Below are positions 45,465 through 53,874 of a DNA stretch of 64,000 bases, one piece after another. The notes below the pieces were generated by a model. That model had not been told where the DNA came from. It did no database searches and worked only from the letters and a program-made list of their open reading frames with translations. How positions within the stretch are numbered: position 1 is the first letter of the stretch; the number at the start of each line of letters is the position of its first letter. The stretch lies in assembly GCF_900070365.1 (NCBI RefSeq), contig NZ_LN850107.1:6510001-6574000 (forward strand), given 5' to 3'. The DNA comes from Alloactinosynnema sp. L-07. GTDB lineage: Bacteria; Actinomycetota; Actinomycetes; Mycobacteriales; Pseudonocardiaceae. Both the position numbers and the translations under genes were made by a program.

Positions 45465-46514
45465 TCAGGAGACGGGAGCGCGCAGGGGGTCGGAGGCGAA
45501 CGCCTTGACACCGTCGGCGAACGCGACCATGGCGTGAAAACCCAGGCGGGACTTGGCCTCGGCGGGGTCGGCGACGATGTGGCGGACGTCGGCAGGCCGG
45601 GCGCCGCCCACGACGCGGGGGACCGGGCCGCCGTACGCGCGGGCCAGTTCGCGGGCCAGGTCGCCAACCGAGTGGGGTTCGCCGGAACAGATGTTGAGCG
45701 GGGTGAGCGTGCCCGGGTCGCCGGGGGTCTCGATGGCCATGGCGTTGGCGATGGCCACGTCGGTGACGTGCACGAAGTCCCGGCGCTGGGCGCCGTCTTC
45801 GAGGACCGTTGGAGCGTCACCGCGTTCCAGGGCGGATCGGAACAGGGAGGCGACTCCCGCGTACGGGGTGTCGCGAGGCATCCGGGCGCCGTAGATGTTG
45901 TGGTAGCGCAAGGCCCACACATCGCCGTCGGTCTGCCGGGCCCAGGCCGAGGCCAGGTACTCCTGCGCGGCCTTCGTCGCGGCGTAAGTGCTGCGCGGGT
46001 CCATGGGGGCGTCTTCCGGAACCAGCGCCGACCGCAGCGGTGCCGCACAGACCGGACAAACGGGCTCGAAGCGGCCCGCGTCGATGTCGCTCATCCGGCG
46101 CCGGGGCGGACGGACTGTGCCGTGGTCGGCGCAGGTGTAGCGGCCTTCGCCGTAGATGACCATCGAGGAGGCCAGGACCAGCCGCGACACCCCAGCGCGA
46201 TACATCTGAGCCAACAGCACCGCCGTCCCGAAGTCGTTGTGCGACGCGTACTCGGGCGCGTCCGCCGGATCGACGCCATGGCCGACGACCGCGGCCTGGT
46301 GGCACACCACGTCGACACCACGCAAAACCTCGGCGACGACGGTCTCGTCCCGCACGTCGCCGCGGACCAGGCGGTGGTCGGTGGGCTGGTAGCCGGTGCC
46401 GTGGGCCTGGGGCAGCAGATTGTCGAGCAGGACGACCTCGTGCCCGCGCGCGCCCACCCGGTCGGCGACATGGGAGCCGACGAAACCGGCACCGCCGGTG
46501 ATCAACACTCGCAT
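45465..46514 (-). CDS. NAD-dependent epimerase/dehydratase with CPVC insert
   Basis: 349 residues. It is an extended SDR: TGGAGFVGSH at 6-15, catalytic Y177 and K181 (STYAATKAAQ), SSMVIYG before it. Between about 122 and 170 there is an insert not seen in GalE or RmlB, with GRYTCADHG and PVCPVCAAPL, whose cysteines could bind zinc. It should act on a nucleotide sugar. It faces the two-component system and probably belongs to the glycan cluster. Confidence 0.88.
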   Translation of the reverse strand: MRVLITGGAGFVGSHVADRVGARGHEVVLLDNLLPQAHGTGYQPTDHRLVRGDVRDETVVAEVLRGVDVVCHQAAVVGHGVDPADAPEYASHNDFGTAVLLAQMYRAGVSRLVLASSMVIYGEGRYTCADHGTVRPPRRRMSDIDAGRFEPVCPVCAAPLRSALVPEDAPMDPRSTYAATKAAQEYLASAWARQTDGDVWALRYHNIYGARMPRDTPYAGVASLFRSALERGDAPTVLEDGAQRRDFVHVTDVAIANAMAIETPGDPGTLTPLNICSGEPHSVGDLARELARAYGGPVPRVVGGARPADVRHIVADPAEAKSRLGFHAMVAFADGVKAFASDPLRAPVS

Positions 46515-46649
46515 GGGCTCGACGTTAGGGCCTCCCGCCCGCCCTGGCGCTGTTGGCGGCCCGCCGTCACAGAATCGTCAGAACTGGCAGGGCACGACAC
46601 GCGTCACCTTCGGCGGCCTGGTCTCGACGGGACGACTACGGTTGGAGCC

Positions 46650-47150
46650 ATGGAACGCAGCGCACAACGGCTCGGCCGGGCCCTCGTCGTGATCGTGGAT
46701 GACCGCGTGGCCCACAAGGAGCACGAGGACACGGTCGGACCGCTGGTGACCGAGCTCCTCGAAGAGGCAGGCTTCATCGTCGACGGCATCGTCCCCGTCG
46801 AGGGCGAGACCGTCGCCATCCGCAACGCGCTCAACACCGCGGTCATCGGTGGCGCCGACCTCGTGGTCACCGTAGGCGGCACCGGGGTCTCCCCTCGCGA
46901 CGTCACCCCCGACGCCACCCAGGGCGTGCTCGACCGCCCGATCCCCGGCATCGCTGAGGCCCTGCGCTCTTCCGGCCTCGCCGCGGGCGCCGTGGACGCG
47001 GGCGTCTCCCGCGGCCTGGTGGGCGTCTCCGGTAGCACCCTCGTGGTGAACCTCGCTGGCTCCCGCAGCGCCGTCCGCGACGGCATGGCGACCCTGTCCG
47101 CCCTGGTGCCCTACGTCATCGGCGAACTCTCGGGCCTGGACGGCAACTAA
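46650..47150 (+). CDS. moaB: MoaB/MogA-type molybdopterin biosynthesis protein
   Basis: 166 residues from the ATG at 46650, with GGAG close upstream. The motif VTVGGTGVSPRDVTPDATQG is the molybdopterin-binding signature. It adenylylates molybdopterin in cofactor maturation. In mycobacteria the equivalent gene follows pepD directly; here about 9 kb separates them. The gene is convergent with the mscL group, with a 530-bp repeat-bearing gap between. Confidence 0.93.
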   Translation: MERSAQRLGRALVVIVDDRVAHKEHEDTVGPLVTELLEEAGFIVDGIVPVEGETVAIRNALNTAVIGGADLVVTVGGTGVSPRDVTPDATQGVLDRPIPGIAEALRSSGLAAGAVDAGVSRGLVGVSGSTLVVNLAGSRSAVRDGMATLSALVPYVIGELSGLDGN

Positions 47151-47283
47151 CACCACCCAAGCCCCCGAAGCCGCCCACAACTGGTTGACGGGACTAGGCG
47201 CCCGAACGGTCCAAGCCGGTGGTCGCGCAGTGGCCACCCCGCCGATGCGCAGCGAGGCAGGGGTTCTTGGTCCTTCGCAGTGC

Positions 47284-47413
47284 CCCCTAGCACCCCGTCC
47301 TGGCCATCTTTAACATCCGGACGGCGGTGTCCAGGGTCGGCTTGCCGATCGCGCAGCGACGCCGCAGGCGCCCTTGAGGCCGTCGGCCGGATGTTAAACG
47401 CTCGGGCTAGGGG
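47284..47413. repeat. Palindromic repeat element A
   Basis: Arms TTTAACATCCGG (47309-47320) and CCGGATGTTAAA (47387-47398) enclose a core at 47333-47386. An outer pair CCCCTAG (47284-47290) / CTAGGGG (47407-47413) extends the symmetry. The 54-bp core is the exact reverse complement of 47511-47564 in element B, but the arms differ completely. Confidence 0.85.
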
Positions 47414-47499
47414 AGCGACCCGTCCTTGTACTCATGGAGTTGACCCCGCGCCGTGGACCGGAACGCGGGTAACGGCGGGGCCCCTCCGCCATCAAGGGT

Positions 47500-47587
47500 C
47501 TAACTCGAGTCCGACGGCCTCAAGGGCGCCTGCGGCGTCGCTGCGCGATCGGCAAGCCGACCCTTGACCCCGTCGGACTCGAGTTAG
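47500..47587. repeat. Palindromic repeat element B
   Basis: Perfect 18-bp arms CTAACTCGAGTCCGACGG (47500-47517) and its complement (47570-47587) enclose a 52-base interior. Bases 47511-47564 are identical to the reverse complement of element A. The distal 11 bases of each arm share nothing with element A. There is no open reading frame inside. Confidence 0.88.
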
Positions 47588-47680
47588 GGATGGCATGGGC
47601 GAAGGGACGGGGAAGGTCTAGCGACCTCAAAACCAAACAGCCGGGTTGAGCGTGTGTTGCTGTCGGTGGCCTTGAGAGCC

Positions 47681-47848
47681 TCAGCCCCCGTGGTGCGGCG
47701 GCCGGTTCTGCCGGTACCACTCGTCCCGGTCGGGATCCTCGGCTCGGCCTGGGTCTCGTTCGTCCGACGTCGTGTCCGGAAGCACGTCGCCGAAGATGCG
47801 ATCTAGGTCGCGTCGGCGGGTGCGTTCGTCGTCGGTCGGCTCGCTCAT
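47681..47848 (-). CDS. Small acidic conserved protein with C-terminal NRPPHH
   Basis: 55 residues from the ATG at 47848, preceded by a G-run; an upstream in-frame start at 47890 is possible. It is highly charged (PTDDERTRRRDLDRIFGDVL, then RDEWYRQNRPPHHGG). I recall similar short proteins beside mscL in related genomes but know no function. It follows mscL on the same strand. Confidence 0.65.
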   Translation of the reverse strand: MSEPTDDERTRRRDLDRIFGDVLPDTTSDERDPGRAEDPDRDEWYRQNRPPHHGG

Positions 47849-47918
47849 CCCCCCATCATCCCTGATCCACGGTCCGGGGAGACCACCCAAGGTGGCCCCC
47901 CGAACCCACGGGACGAGA

Positions 47919-48320
47919 TCAGCGGTTCTGCTGCTGGGCGCGCAGCAGGTCGCGGATCTCGGCCAGCAGCTCGACGTCGGTCGGTTCGGCAGGCCCTGCT
48001 TCCTCGCCGCGCTTGCGGCGTTCCTGGACGTGCTTGACCGGCAGGACGATCACGAAGTAGACGATGGCGGCCACGATGAGGAAGTTGATCGCCGCGTTGA
48101 TGACCAACCCGAAGTTCATGAACGTCGACTGGTTCCCGCCGAGGATCTCGAACCCAAGGCCCTGGCCCGCATCCGACCCGCCGAGTGCGTTGATGAGCGG
48201 CTTGATCAGGCCATCGGTGAAGGCCGTGACAATTGCGGTGAACGCGACGCCGATGATGACGGCGACCGCCAGGTCGATGACGTTCCCGCGCATCAGGAAG
48301 TCCTTGAAGCCCTTCAACAC
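47919..48320 (-). CDS. mscL: Large-conductance mechanosensitive channel
   Basis: 133 residues, full length. It starts LKGFKDFLMRGNVIDLAVAV and has two membrane helices (about 15-43 and 70-92) and a charged cytoplasmic tail (EEAGPAEPTDVELLAEIRDL). It releases solutes during osmotic downshift. Its place after moaB is the same as in mycobacteria. Confidence 0.96.
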   Translation of the reverse strand: MLKGFKDFLMRGNVIDLAVAVIIGVAFTAIVTAFTDGLIKPLINALGGSDAGQGLGFEILGGNQSTFMNFGLVINAAINFLIVAAIVYFVIVLPVKHVQERRKRGEEAGPAEPTDVELLAEIRDLLRAQQQNR

Positions 48321-48374
48321 GTGGGCACTCCAATCTCGGCGGGACGGCAGGGGGAGCCGTCGGAGCGGTTGCGA

Positions 48375-48947
48375 CTATCGGAGCGTAACCGTCACCGGCC
48401 TTTCGAGTGAGATGGAAGCTACCCGTGTCGCGGAATCCCTCGGGAGGGCGATAAGAACTGAAGTTCCTCGTTCCCTTCCATACACCCGCCCGTTGGCCCG
48501 AACTGTCACCACGGTCGCGTCGTGGGCTAAGACCGAGCCGCCAGAGCCTTCCTGAGCTGCGGAAACGACGTCGACCCTGGCGCCGGGGCGGATCGCACCC
48601 ACCAGGTCGGGATCTGTTAACCGGACGGCCACGACGGCTTGGGACGCATCGATCGCGGCGGGCCCGACAAGTCGCGCCTCGGTTATCGGCTCACCTTCGG
48701 CGGCGGCCAGCGCCAATATTCGGCCTGCCGCCGACGCGGGATCGGTGAATGCGGATTCGGGCCGCAATTCGGGCGGCGCCCGGACCACCCGGACGTCGGC
48801 GGCGGACAGGTCGGCGCCCGCGGTCAGGGCTCGGGCGGCGACGAGCATCGGGACCGAGTCCTCGGCTCGCGGCCTGAGCAGCAGGGCCGTCGAGAGCAGG
48901 ACGAGGACGGCGGCGGCGATCCGTCGCAGGGTGAGCAGGTTCCGCAT
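48375..48947 (-). CDS. SAF-domain protein (CpaB/RcpC-like)
   Basis: 190 residues. A membrane segment at about 8-26 is followed by a SAF domain (MLVAARALTAGADLSAADVR) and an RcpC-like beta domain (VAVRLTDPDLVGAIRPGARV). CpaB proteins act in Flp pilus assembly, but no pilus genes are near; actinobacterial homologues are single genes at this locus. It is extracytoplasmic. The function is unproven. Confidence 0.85.
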   Translation of the reverse strand: MRNLLTLRRIAAAVLVLLSTALLLRPRAEDSVPMLVAARALTAGADLSAADVRVVRAPPELRPESAFTDPASAAGRILALAAAEGEPITEARLVGPAAIDASQAVVAVRLTDPDLVGAIRPGARVDVVSAAQEGSGGSVLAHDATVVTVRANGRVYGRERGTSVLIALPRDSATRVASISLERPVTVTLR

Positions 48948-49061
48948 GTCGGCTCCAGGGGTCGGGATCGGTGTCGATCTCGACGTTAGGAGCGGAGCCG
49001 TCGCCTGGGCACCCGGTGCGCGTCAGCTGTGGATGGCTGACGGCATGTGGACAACTCGGGC

Positions 49062-49376
49062 TCAGGAGGCCTTCGCGGCGGGGGTGGCCGTCGACGTCGT
49101 GGTAGAAGTCGTGGTGGTGGTCGACGATGACGACGTCTCGGTCTTGGCGGCGGGCGCCGACTCGGTCTTCGCCGGGGTGCTCGCCGTGTCCTTGGTGCCA
49201 GAGCGGCTGTCGTTGCGGTAGAAGCCGCTGCCCTTGAACACCACGCCGACCGAGCCGTACAGCTTGCGCAGGCGACCGTCGCACTCCGGGCACTCGGACA
49301 TCGCGGCGTCGGTGAACGCCTGAACCGCCTCGAAGCGGTGCTCGCATGCCGTACAGGCGTACTGGTACGTGGGCAC
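49062..49376 (-). CDS. FmdB-family zinc-ribbon protein with Ser/Thr-rich tail
   Basis: 104 residues from the GTG at 49376, after GAGGGAG. It starts PTYQYACTACEHRFEAVQAF and has two CxxC pairs (CTAC and CPEC) that form the zinc ribbon, and KGSGFYRND as the conserved end of the domain. The tail from about 72 is low-complexity, dominated by Ser and Thr (SSSSTTTTTSTTTSTATP). An upstream in-frame ATG adds residues unlike the family and is rejected. Confidence 0.92.
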   Translation of the reverse strand: MPTYQYACTACEHRFEAVQAFTDAAMSECPECDGRLRKLYGSVGVVFKGSGFYRNDSRSGTKDTASTPAKTESAPAAKTETSSSSTTTTTSTTTSTATPAAKAS

Positions 49377-49480
49377 GGTGGCTCCCTCTCGACACAACTG
49401 GCACTCGGACCGCCGGAGTGCTAACCCCAATTCTGCGACACGGCGCGTGCGGAGCGCAAACACCCTGGTCCGATCTCACA

Positions 49481-50089
49481 TCACCGAAGAGCCACGAGCC
49501 CGCGACCAGGGGTAAGCGCCGCGGTCATCCGGACGTCATGCGATTCGGCAGGCAGCCGGTCGACGATCTCCTGGTCGCGCACCACGGCGATCAACGGCGT
49601 GTCCGGCGCGGCGATCGACAGCGACCGGTCGTAGAACCCGGCGCCGCGCCCCAGCCGCACCCCGCCGCGGTCGACCCCCAGCGCGGGCACCAGGACCGCG
49701 TCGGCGATGCGCAGCGCCGCCTGGCCAAGCAGCTCGCCGATCGGTTGCTGCAGCCCGTACGGCCCCGGCCGCAGCGAGTCCCGCCCGTAGTACCAGGCCC
49801 AGTCGAGCGGACCGGGGCCCATCACGATCGGCAGCAGGATGCGCACCCCGTGATCGGCGACGTCGTCGAGCATCTGCACCGACCCCGGCTCGGACCCGAT
49901 GGGCACATACGCGCACAGGGTCTGGCCTCTGCGAAGCACGTTCCCGCTGGTCAGCAGGGCTGTCAGCTGCATCGCCTCGGCGAAGCGCACACTGGCGGGC
50001 ACCCGCCGCCGCCGCTGCAGCAGCGCCGCGCGCCACTGGTCCTTGGTCCACTCGTGAGTCGCATCGAGATCACTCCCAGGCCCGGCCAC
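49481..50089 (-). CDS. 5-formyltetrahydrofolate cyclo-ligase
   Basis: 202 residues. The N-terminal KDQWRAALLQRRRRV, the central YVPIGSEPG and the nucleotide-binding GRGAGFYDRSL are the family marks; the usual second Gly-Gly-Tyr of that loop is replaced by AGF. It converts 5-formyl-THF to 5,10-methenyl-THF. It is divergent from galU with a 24-bp gap, so the two promoters must overlap or lie within the genes. Confidence 0.9.
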   Translation of the reverse strand: MAGPGSDLDATHEWTKDQWRAALLQRRRRVPASVRFAEAMQLTALLTSGNVLRRGQTLCAYVPIGSEPGSVQMLDDVADHGVRILLPIVMGPGPLDWAWYYGRDSLRPGPYGLQQPIGELLGQAALRIADAVLVPALGVDRGGVRLGRGAGFYDRSLSIAAPDTPLIAVVRDQEIVDRLPAESHDVRMTAALTPGRGLVALR

Positions 50090-50113
50090 ACCACGAGGTT
50101 AGGCTGACTGTCC

Positions 50114-51004
50114 ATGAGCGCGTCGACCGCATTCACCACCGCCATCGTCCCCGCCGCGGGCCTGGGCACCAGGTTCCTGCCCACCACCAAAGCCGTCCCC
50201 AAGGAATTGCTTCCTGTGGTGGACACCCCAGGCATCGAGTACGTGGCCGCCGAGGCCGCCGAGGCCGGGGCCACCCGTCTGATCATCGTCACCTCACCGG
50301 GCAAGGACGCGGTCGCGGAGTACTTCCGCCCGCAGCCCGAGTTGGAGAAGACCCTCGAGGAGCGCGGCAAGAGCGCACTGCTGGAGAAGGTCCGGCGCGC
50401 GCCCGGCTTGCTGGAGGTGGAGACCGCCATCCAGGACCAGGCGCTGGGCCTCGGCCACGCCGTCGGCTGCGCGGAGGGCAACCTGCGCGGCGACGACGAG
50501 GCGGTGGCCGTGCTGCTGCCCGACGACCTGGTTCTGCCGACCGGCGTGCTGACCAGGATGGCCGCCGTGCGCGCCCAGTTCGGCGGGTCGGTGCTATGCG
50601 CGTTCGACATCCCGCGTGAGCAGATCTCCGCCTACGGCGTGTTCGATGTGGCCGACACCGAGGACCCGGACGTCAAGCAGGTCCACGGCATGGTGGAGAA
50701 GCCCCCGGCCGACGAGGCCCCGTCGACCTTCGCGGCGGCAGGCCGATATTTGCTCGACCGGGCGATCTTCGACGCGCTCAAGCGGATCACCCCCGGCGCG
50801 GGCGGCGAACTGCAGCTGACCGACGCGATCGCGCTGCTCATCGCCGAGGACCACCCCGTGCACGTGGTCGTGCACCGCGGCGGAAGGCACGACCTGGGCA
50901 ATCCTGGGGGTTTCCTGCGTGCCGCCGTGGACTTTGCCCTCGAGCACCCGGAGTATGGGCCGGACCTGCGGGAATGGCTGCGGGATCGGGTCGGCGGCGT
51001 GTAG
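50114..51004 (+). CDS. galU: UTP-glucose-1-phosphate uridylyltransferase
   Basis: 296 residues. The nucleotidyltransferase loop is PAAGLGTRFLPTTKAVPKEL; the metal and substrate motifs LLPDDLVL and GMVEKP follow, with GGRHDLGNPGGFLRA near the end. It makes UDP-glucose for wall and capsule sugars, and supplies substrate for the GalT in this window. It is followed 39 bases later by the moeA-like gene. Confidence 0.95.
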   Translation: MSASTAFTTAIVPAAGLGTRFLPTTKAVPKELLPVVDTPGIEYVAAEAAEAGATRLIIVTSPGKDAVAEYFRPQPELEKTLEERGKSALLEKVRRAPGLLEVETAIQDQALGLGHAVGCAEGNLRGDDEAVAVLLPDDLVLPTGVLTRMAAVRAQFGGSVLCAFDIPREQISAYGVFDVADTEDPDVKQVHGMVEKPPADEAPSTFAAAGRYLLDRAIFDALKRITPGAGGELQLTDAIALLIAEDHPVHVVVHRGGRHDLGNPGGFLRAAVDFALEHPEYGPDLREWLRDRVGGV

Positions 51005-51043
51005 TTGCCGCAGAATCACGGCGATAGGTGACAGGGTTACCGG

Positions 51044-52267
51044 ATGAGGTCAGTCGACGAGCAACTCGCCAGGGCGCTGGCGGCCGCGGTCCGGCCCGCC
51101 CCCGTGCGGGTCGCCATCTCCGAGGCGCAGGGCCTGCTCTGCGCCGAGGAGGTCGTGGCCGAGCGGGCGCTGCCCGGATTCGACCAGGCCGCGGTCGACG
51201 GCTACGCGGTGCGCAGTGTCGACACCCAGACGGCGGGCGACGAACCGGTCCAACTGCCCGTCGTCGGGGAGATCCCGGCGGGCTCACGGCAGCCGCGCAG
51301 ACTCCAGCCCGGCCAGGCCGTGCGCATCGCCACCGGAGCCCCGCTGCCCACCCTGGCCGACGCCGTGCTGCCCACCGGCTTCACCGACGGCCACCACGCC
51401 AGGGTCACCGTGCATCAGCCGGTCCCTTCGGCCGCGTACGTCCGCCGCACCGGCGAGGACGTCCAGACCGGTGACGTCGCGGTGCGCCGCGGCGCGGTCA
51501 TCGGCCCGGCCCAGGTCGGCCTGCTGGCCGCGGTGGGCCGGTCGAAGGTGCTGGTCTACCCGCGTCCGCGCGTCTCGATCATCTCCGTCGGCGACGAACT
51601 GGTCGACATCGACCGCACGCCCGGCCAGGGCCAGGTCTACGACGTCAACTCCTACGCCCTGGCCGCGGCGGCGCGGGACGCGGGTGCCGAGGTCAACCGG
51701 GTCGGGATCGTCGAGAGCGACGCCAAGCGGCTGCGCGAGGTGGTGGAGAGCAGGCTGCTGCTCTCCGAGATCGTGGTGATCGCGGGCGGCGTCGGCGGCG
51801 AGTTGGCCGCCGAGGTCCGCTCCGCCATCAGCGAGTTGGGCGATGTCGACCTGACCAGGGTCGCCATGCATCCCGGGTCCGTGCAGGGGTTCGGCAGGCT
51901 CGGGCCGGACGCCGTGCCCACGTTCCTGCTGCCCGGCAACCCGATGAGCGCCCTGGTCGTGTTCGAGGTGATGGTCCGCCCGCTCATCCGCGCCGCCCAG
52001 GGCAAGCGCAACCCGCACCGCCGCGTGGTCACCGCGCGCTTGCTCTCGCCGATCACCTCGACCAAGGACCGGCGCGGCTTCCTGCGCGGCCAGCTGCTGC
52101 GCGACGAGGCGAACGGGGAGTACCTGGTGCAGCCGCTGGGGCTGTCCGGGTCGCACCTGCTGGCCTCGTTGGCCGAGGCCAACTGTCTGGTCCTGGTGGC
52201 CGAGGATGTCACCGAGGTGGCGGTGGGCGAGCAGGTGCAGGTCAGCTTCCTCGCCCAGCGTGGCTGA
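51044..52267 (+). CDS. MoeA-family protein (molybdopterin molybdenumtransferase or Glp)
   Basis: 407 residues, complete. MoeA signatures: LPGFDQAAVDGYAVR, VRIATGAPLP, ISVGDELVD, DVNSYAL, and LPGNPMSALVVFEVM. In actinobacteria one MoeA paralogue (Glp) is a divisome component that binds FtsZ and the membrane receptor GlpR. The order galU-moeA-rimJ-membrane protein found here is the one I recall for glp, so a cell-division role is at least as likely as cofactor synthesis. Sequence alone does not decide. Confidence 0.9.
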   Translation: MRSVDEQLARALAAAVRPAPVRVAISEAQGLLCAEEVVAERALPGFDQAAVDGYAVRSVDTQTAGDEPVQLPVVGEIPAGSRQPRRLQPGQAVRIATGAPLPTLADAVLPTGFTDGHHARVTVHQPVPSAAYVRRTGEDVQTGDVAVRRGAVIGPAQVGLLAAVGRSKVLVYPRPRVSIISVGDELVDIDRTPGQGQVYDVNSYALAAAARDAGAEVNRVGIVESDAKRLREVVESRLLLSEIVVIAGGVGGELAAEVRSAISELGDVDLTRVAMHPGSVQGFGRLGPDAVPTFLLPGNPMSALVVFEVMVRPLIRAAQGKRNPHRRVVTARLLSPITSTKDRRGFLRGQLLRDEANGEYLVQPLGLSGSHLLASLAEANCLVLVAEDVTEVAVGEQVQVSFLAQRG

Positions 52268-52907
52268 GCCCCTGGGCCGCCACCCCGGCTGGCCCGCCCG
52301 ACTCGGCCCGCTGCGGGTCCCCGCGGGCGTGGTCGAGGTCCGTGGGCCGCGGCTGTGGGACGGCTCGGCGTGGAGCCAGATCCGCCGCCGCGACCAGCGC
52401 CACCTGGAGAACTGGGAACCGTCGGTGCCGGGCACCTGGGCCGACCGCAACGCGGGCCTGGCCTGGCCCGGCCAGTGGTCGGCCCTGCGCGCGCTGGCCC
52501 GGCGCGGGATGGCGCTGCCGTTCGTGATCACCGTCGACGGCAGGCTCGCCGGGCAGATCACCGTGGGCAATGTGATCCGCGGGTCGCTGTGTTCGGCGTG
52601 GGTCGGCTACTGGGTGGCCAGCCACGCCGTCGGCGGCGGTGTCGCGACCGCCGCGGTGGCCCTCGTCGTCGATCACTGCTTCGCTTCGGCCGGGCTGCAC
52701 CGGATCGAGGCCACGGTGCGCCCGGAGAACGCCGCGAGCCTGCGCGTGCTGGCCAAACTCGGCTTCCGCGAGGAGGGGCTGTTCCGCCGCTACCTCGACG
52801 TCGCGGGCGACTGGCGTGATCACCTGGTCTTCGCACTGACCACAGAGGACATTCCGAACGGCCTGGTGGCGGGCCTGATCGCGCGCGGTTCGGCGACTTC
52901 GCCGTAA
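52260..52907 (+). CDS. rimJ: GNAT acetyltransferase, RimJ/RimL type
   Basis: 215 residues from the GTG at 52260, overlapping the moeA stop by eight bases. GNAT features are GQITVGNVIRGSLCSAWVGY, then HRIEATVRPENAASLRVLAK and LGFREEGLFRRYLDV. RimJ-type enzymes acetylate protein N-termini, classically ribosomal S5; the local partner is unknown. Translational coupling to moeA is notable because the next membrane protein is the presumed Glp receptor. Confidence 0.9.
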   Translation: MAEPLGRHPGWPARLGPLRVPAGVVEVRGPRLWDGSAWSQIRRRDQRHLENWEPSVPGTWADRNAGLAWPGQWSALRALARRGMALPFVITVDGRLAGQITVGNVIRGSLCSAWVGYWVASHAVGGGVATAAVALVVDHCFASAGLHRIEATVRPENAASLRVLAKLGFREEGLFRRYLDVAGDWRDHLVFALTTEDIPNGLVAGLIARGSATSP

Positions 52908-53076
52908 GAGCGTGCGACGTTCACGCCGAATTAGTTTGATCATCCCCGTTACGGGGGAAGGTCCACAAGCGAAGTAGCCAAACGGGTGAACATAGTCGGC
53001 GCGCCTCCGTCATGGGTGTGACTGTTGTGACTAACGTGGCGAAGTGTCGGAGTGAGCAAGGGGGAGGTGCCGGGAC

Positions 53077-53820
53077 ATGCCGAGCTCGTTGATCGTGGTC
53101 GCGCTCGTAGTGGCATGGCTCGTCGTCCTCGTCCCGATGGTCGTGCGCAAGCGGCAGGAGATCGCCCGCACGGCGGACTCCGCGCTCGCGGCCAGGGTCG
53201 TGCGCAGCGGCGTGAGCCACGACCTCGACGACTCCGACGAAGCCCACGACCACGATGAGGCCGAGGACACCCGAGAGGACTTCGCGATGAGCGACGCCGA
53301 CGAGGTGGACACCGAGCTCGACGAGCTCGACGCCGACGAACTCGACGCCCCCCAGCCCGCGCGCCGCTACCGCCCCGGCCGCGGCGGCTACGACCCCGAG
53401 GCCGCCGCCCGCTCCGCCCGCGCGAAGTACGGCTTCCGCCAGCGCGTCGTGCTGCTGATGATCGTCCTGGCGATCATCAGCGCCGTCACCGCGCTGGCCG
53501 TCACCGCCACGATGTGGTGGGCCCACGGCGCAATCGACGTCGCCCTCGTCGGCTACCTGACCTACCTGCGCCGCCAGGTGCGCATCGAGGAGGAGATCCG
53601 CCAGCGCCGGTACGCCCGGATGACGGCGGTCCACCGCTCCCACGCGCGCCCGATCGAGGACGAGTACGAGGACGAGTACGACGAGGAACCGCCCTTCCGC
53701 CAGTACGCCCGCGTCACCCACCCCGGCGCGGTCGTCATCGACATCGACGACGAGGACCCGTGGTTCGACCACCTCGGCCACCCCGACGACTTGCCGTACC
53801 GTCGGGCGGTCGGGGAGTGA
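53077..53820 (+). CDS. Actinobacterial membrane protein, GlpR/SepX-like
   Basis: 247 residues, ATG with GGGGGAGG nine bases upstream. An N-terminal membrane helix (LIVVALVVAWLVVLVPMVVR) is followed by a cytoplasmic part with an acidic stretch (ELDELDADELDAPQP), two further hydrophobic segments at about 125-165 in tandem, and an acidic C-terminal tail (EDEYEDEYDEEPP) of the kind that could bind Glp. It resembles SepX of Streptomyces and GlpR of corynebacteria, which stabilise the division site. The assignment is by neighbourhood and topology. Confidence 0.78.
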   Translation: MPSSLIVVALVVAWLVVLVPMVVRKRQEIARTADSALAARVVRSGVSHDLDDSDEAHDHDEAEDTREDFAMSDADEVDTELDELDADELDAPQPARRYRPGRGGYDPEAAARSARAKYGFRQRVVLLMIVLAIISAVTALAVTATMWWAHGAIDVALVGYLTYLRRQVRIEEEIRQRRYARMTAVHRSHARPIEDEYEDEYDEEPPFRQYARVTHPGAVVIDIDDEDPWFDHLGHPDDLPYRRAVGE

Positions 53821-53874
53821 CCCCCTTGTCCAAGGTGGTCCGCAGCGCCTGATACGCTCTGCGCGCACCATTAC

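Noticed and set aside
44382..46649. Long plus-strand frame running from the kinase gene through the epimerase into moaB
   Set aside because: Only the last 166 codons (moaB) look like protein; the rest is out of frame with the kinase or antisense to the epimerase.
47151..47680. Elements A and B read as plain rho-independent terminators
   Set aside because: The loops are more than 50 bases long, there is no T-tract, and the conserved part is the interior and not the stem.
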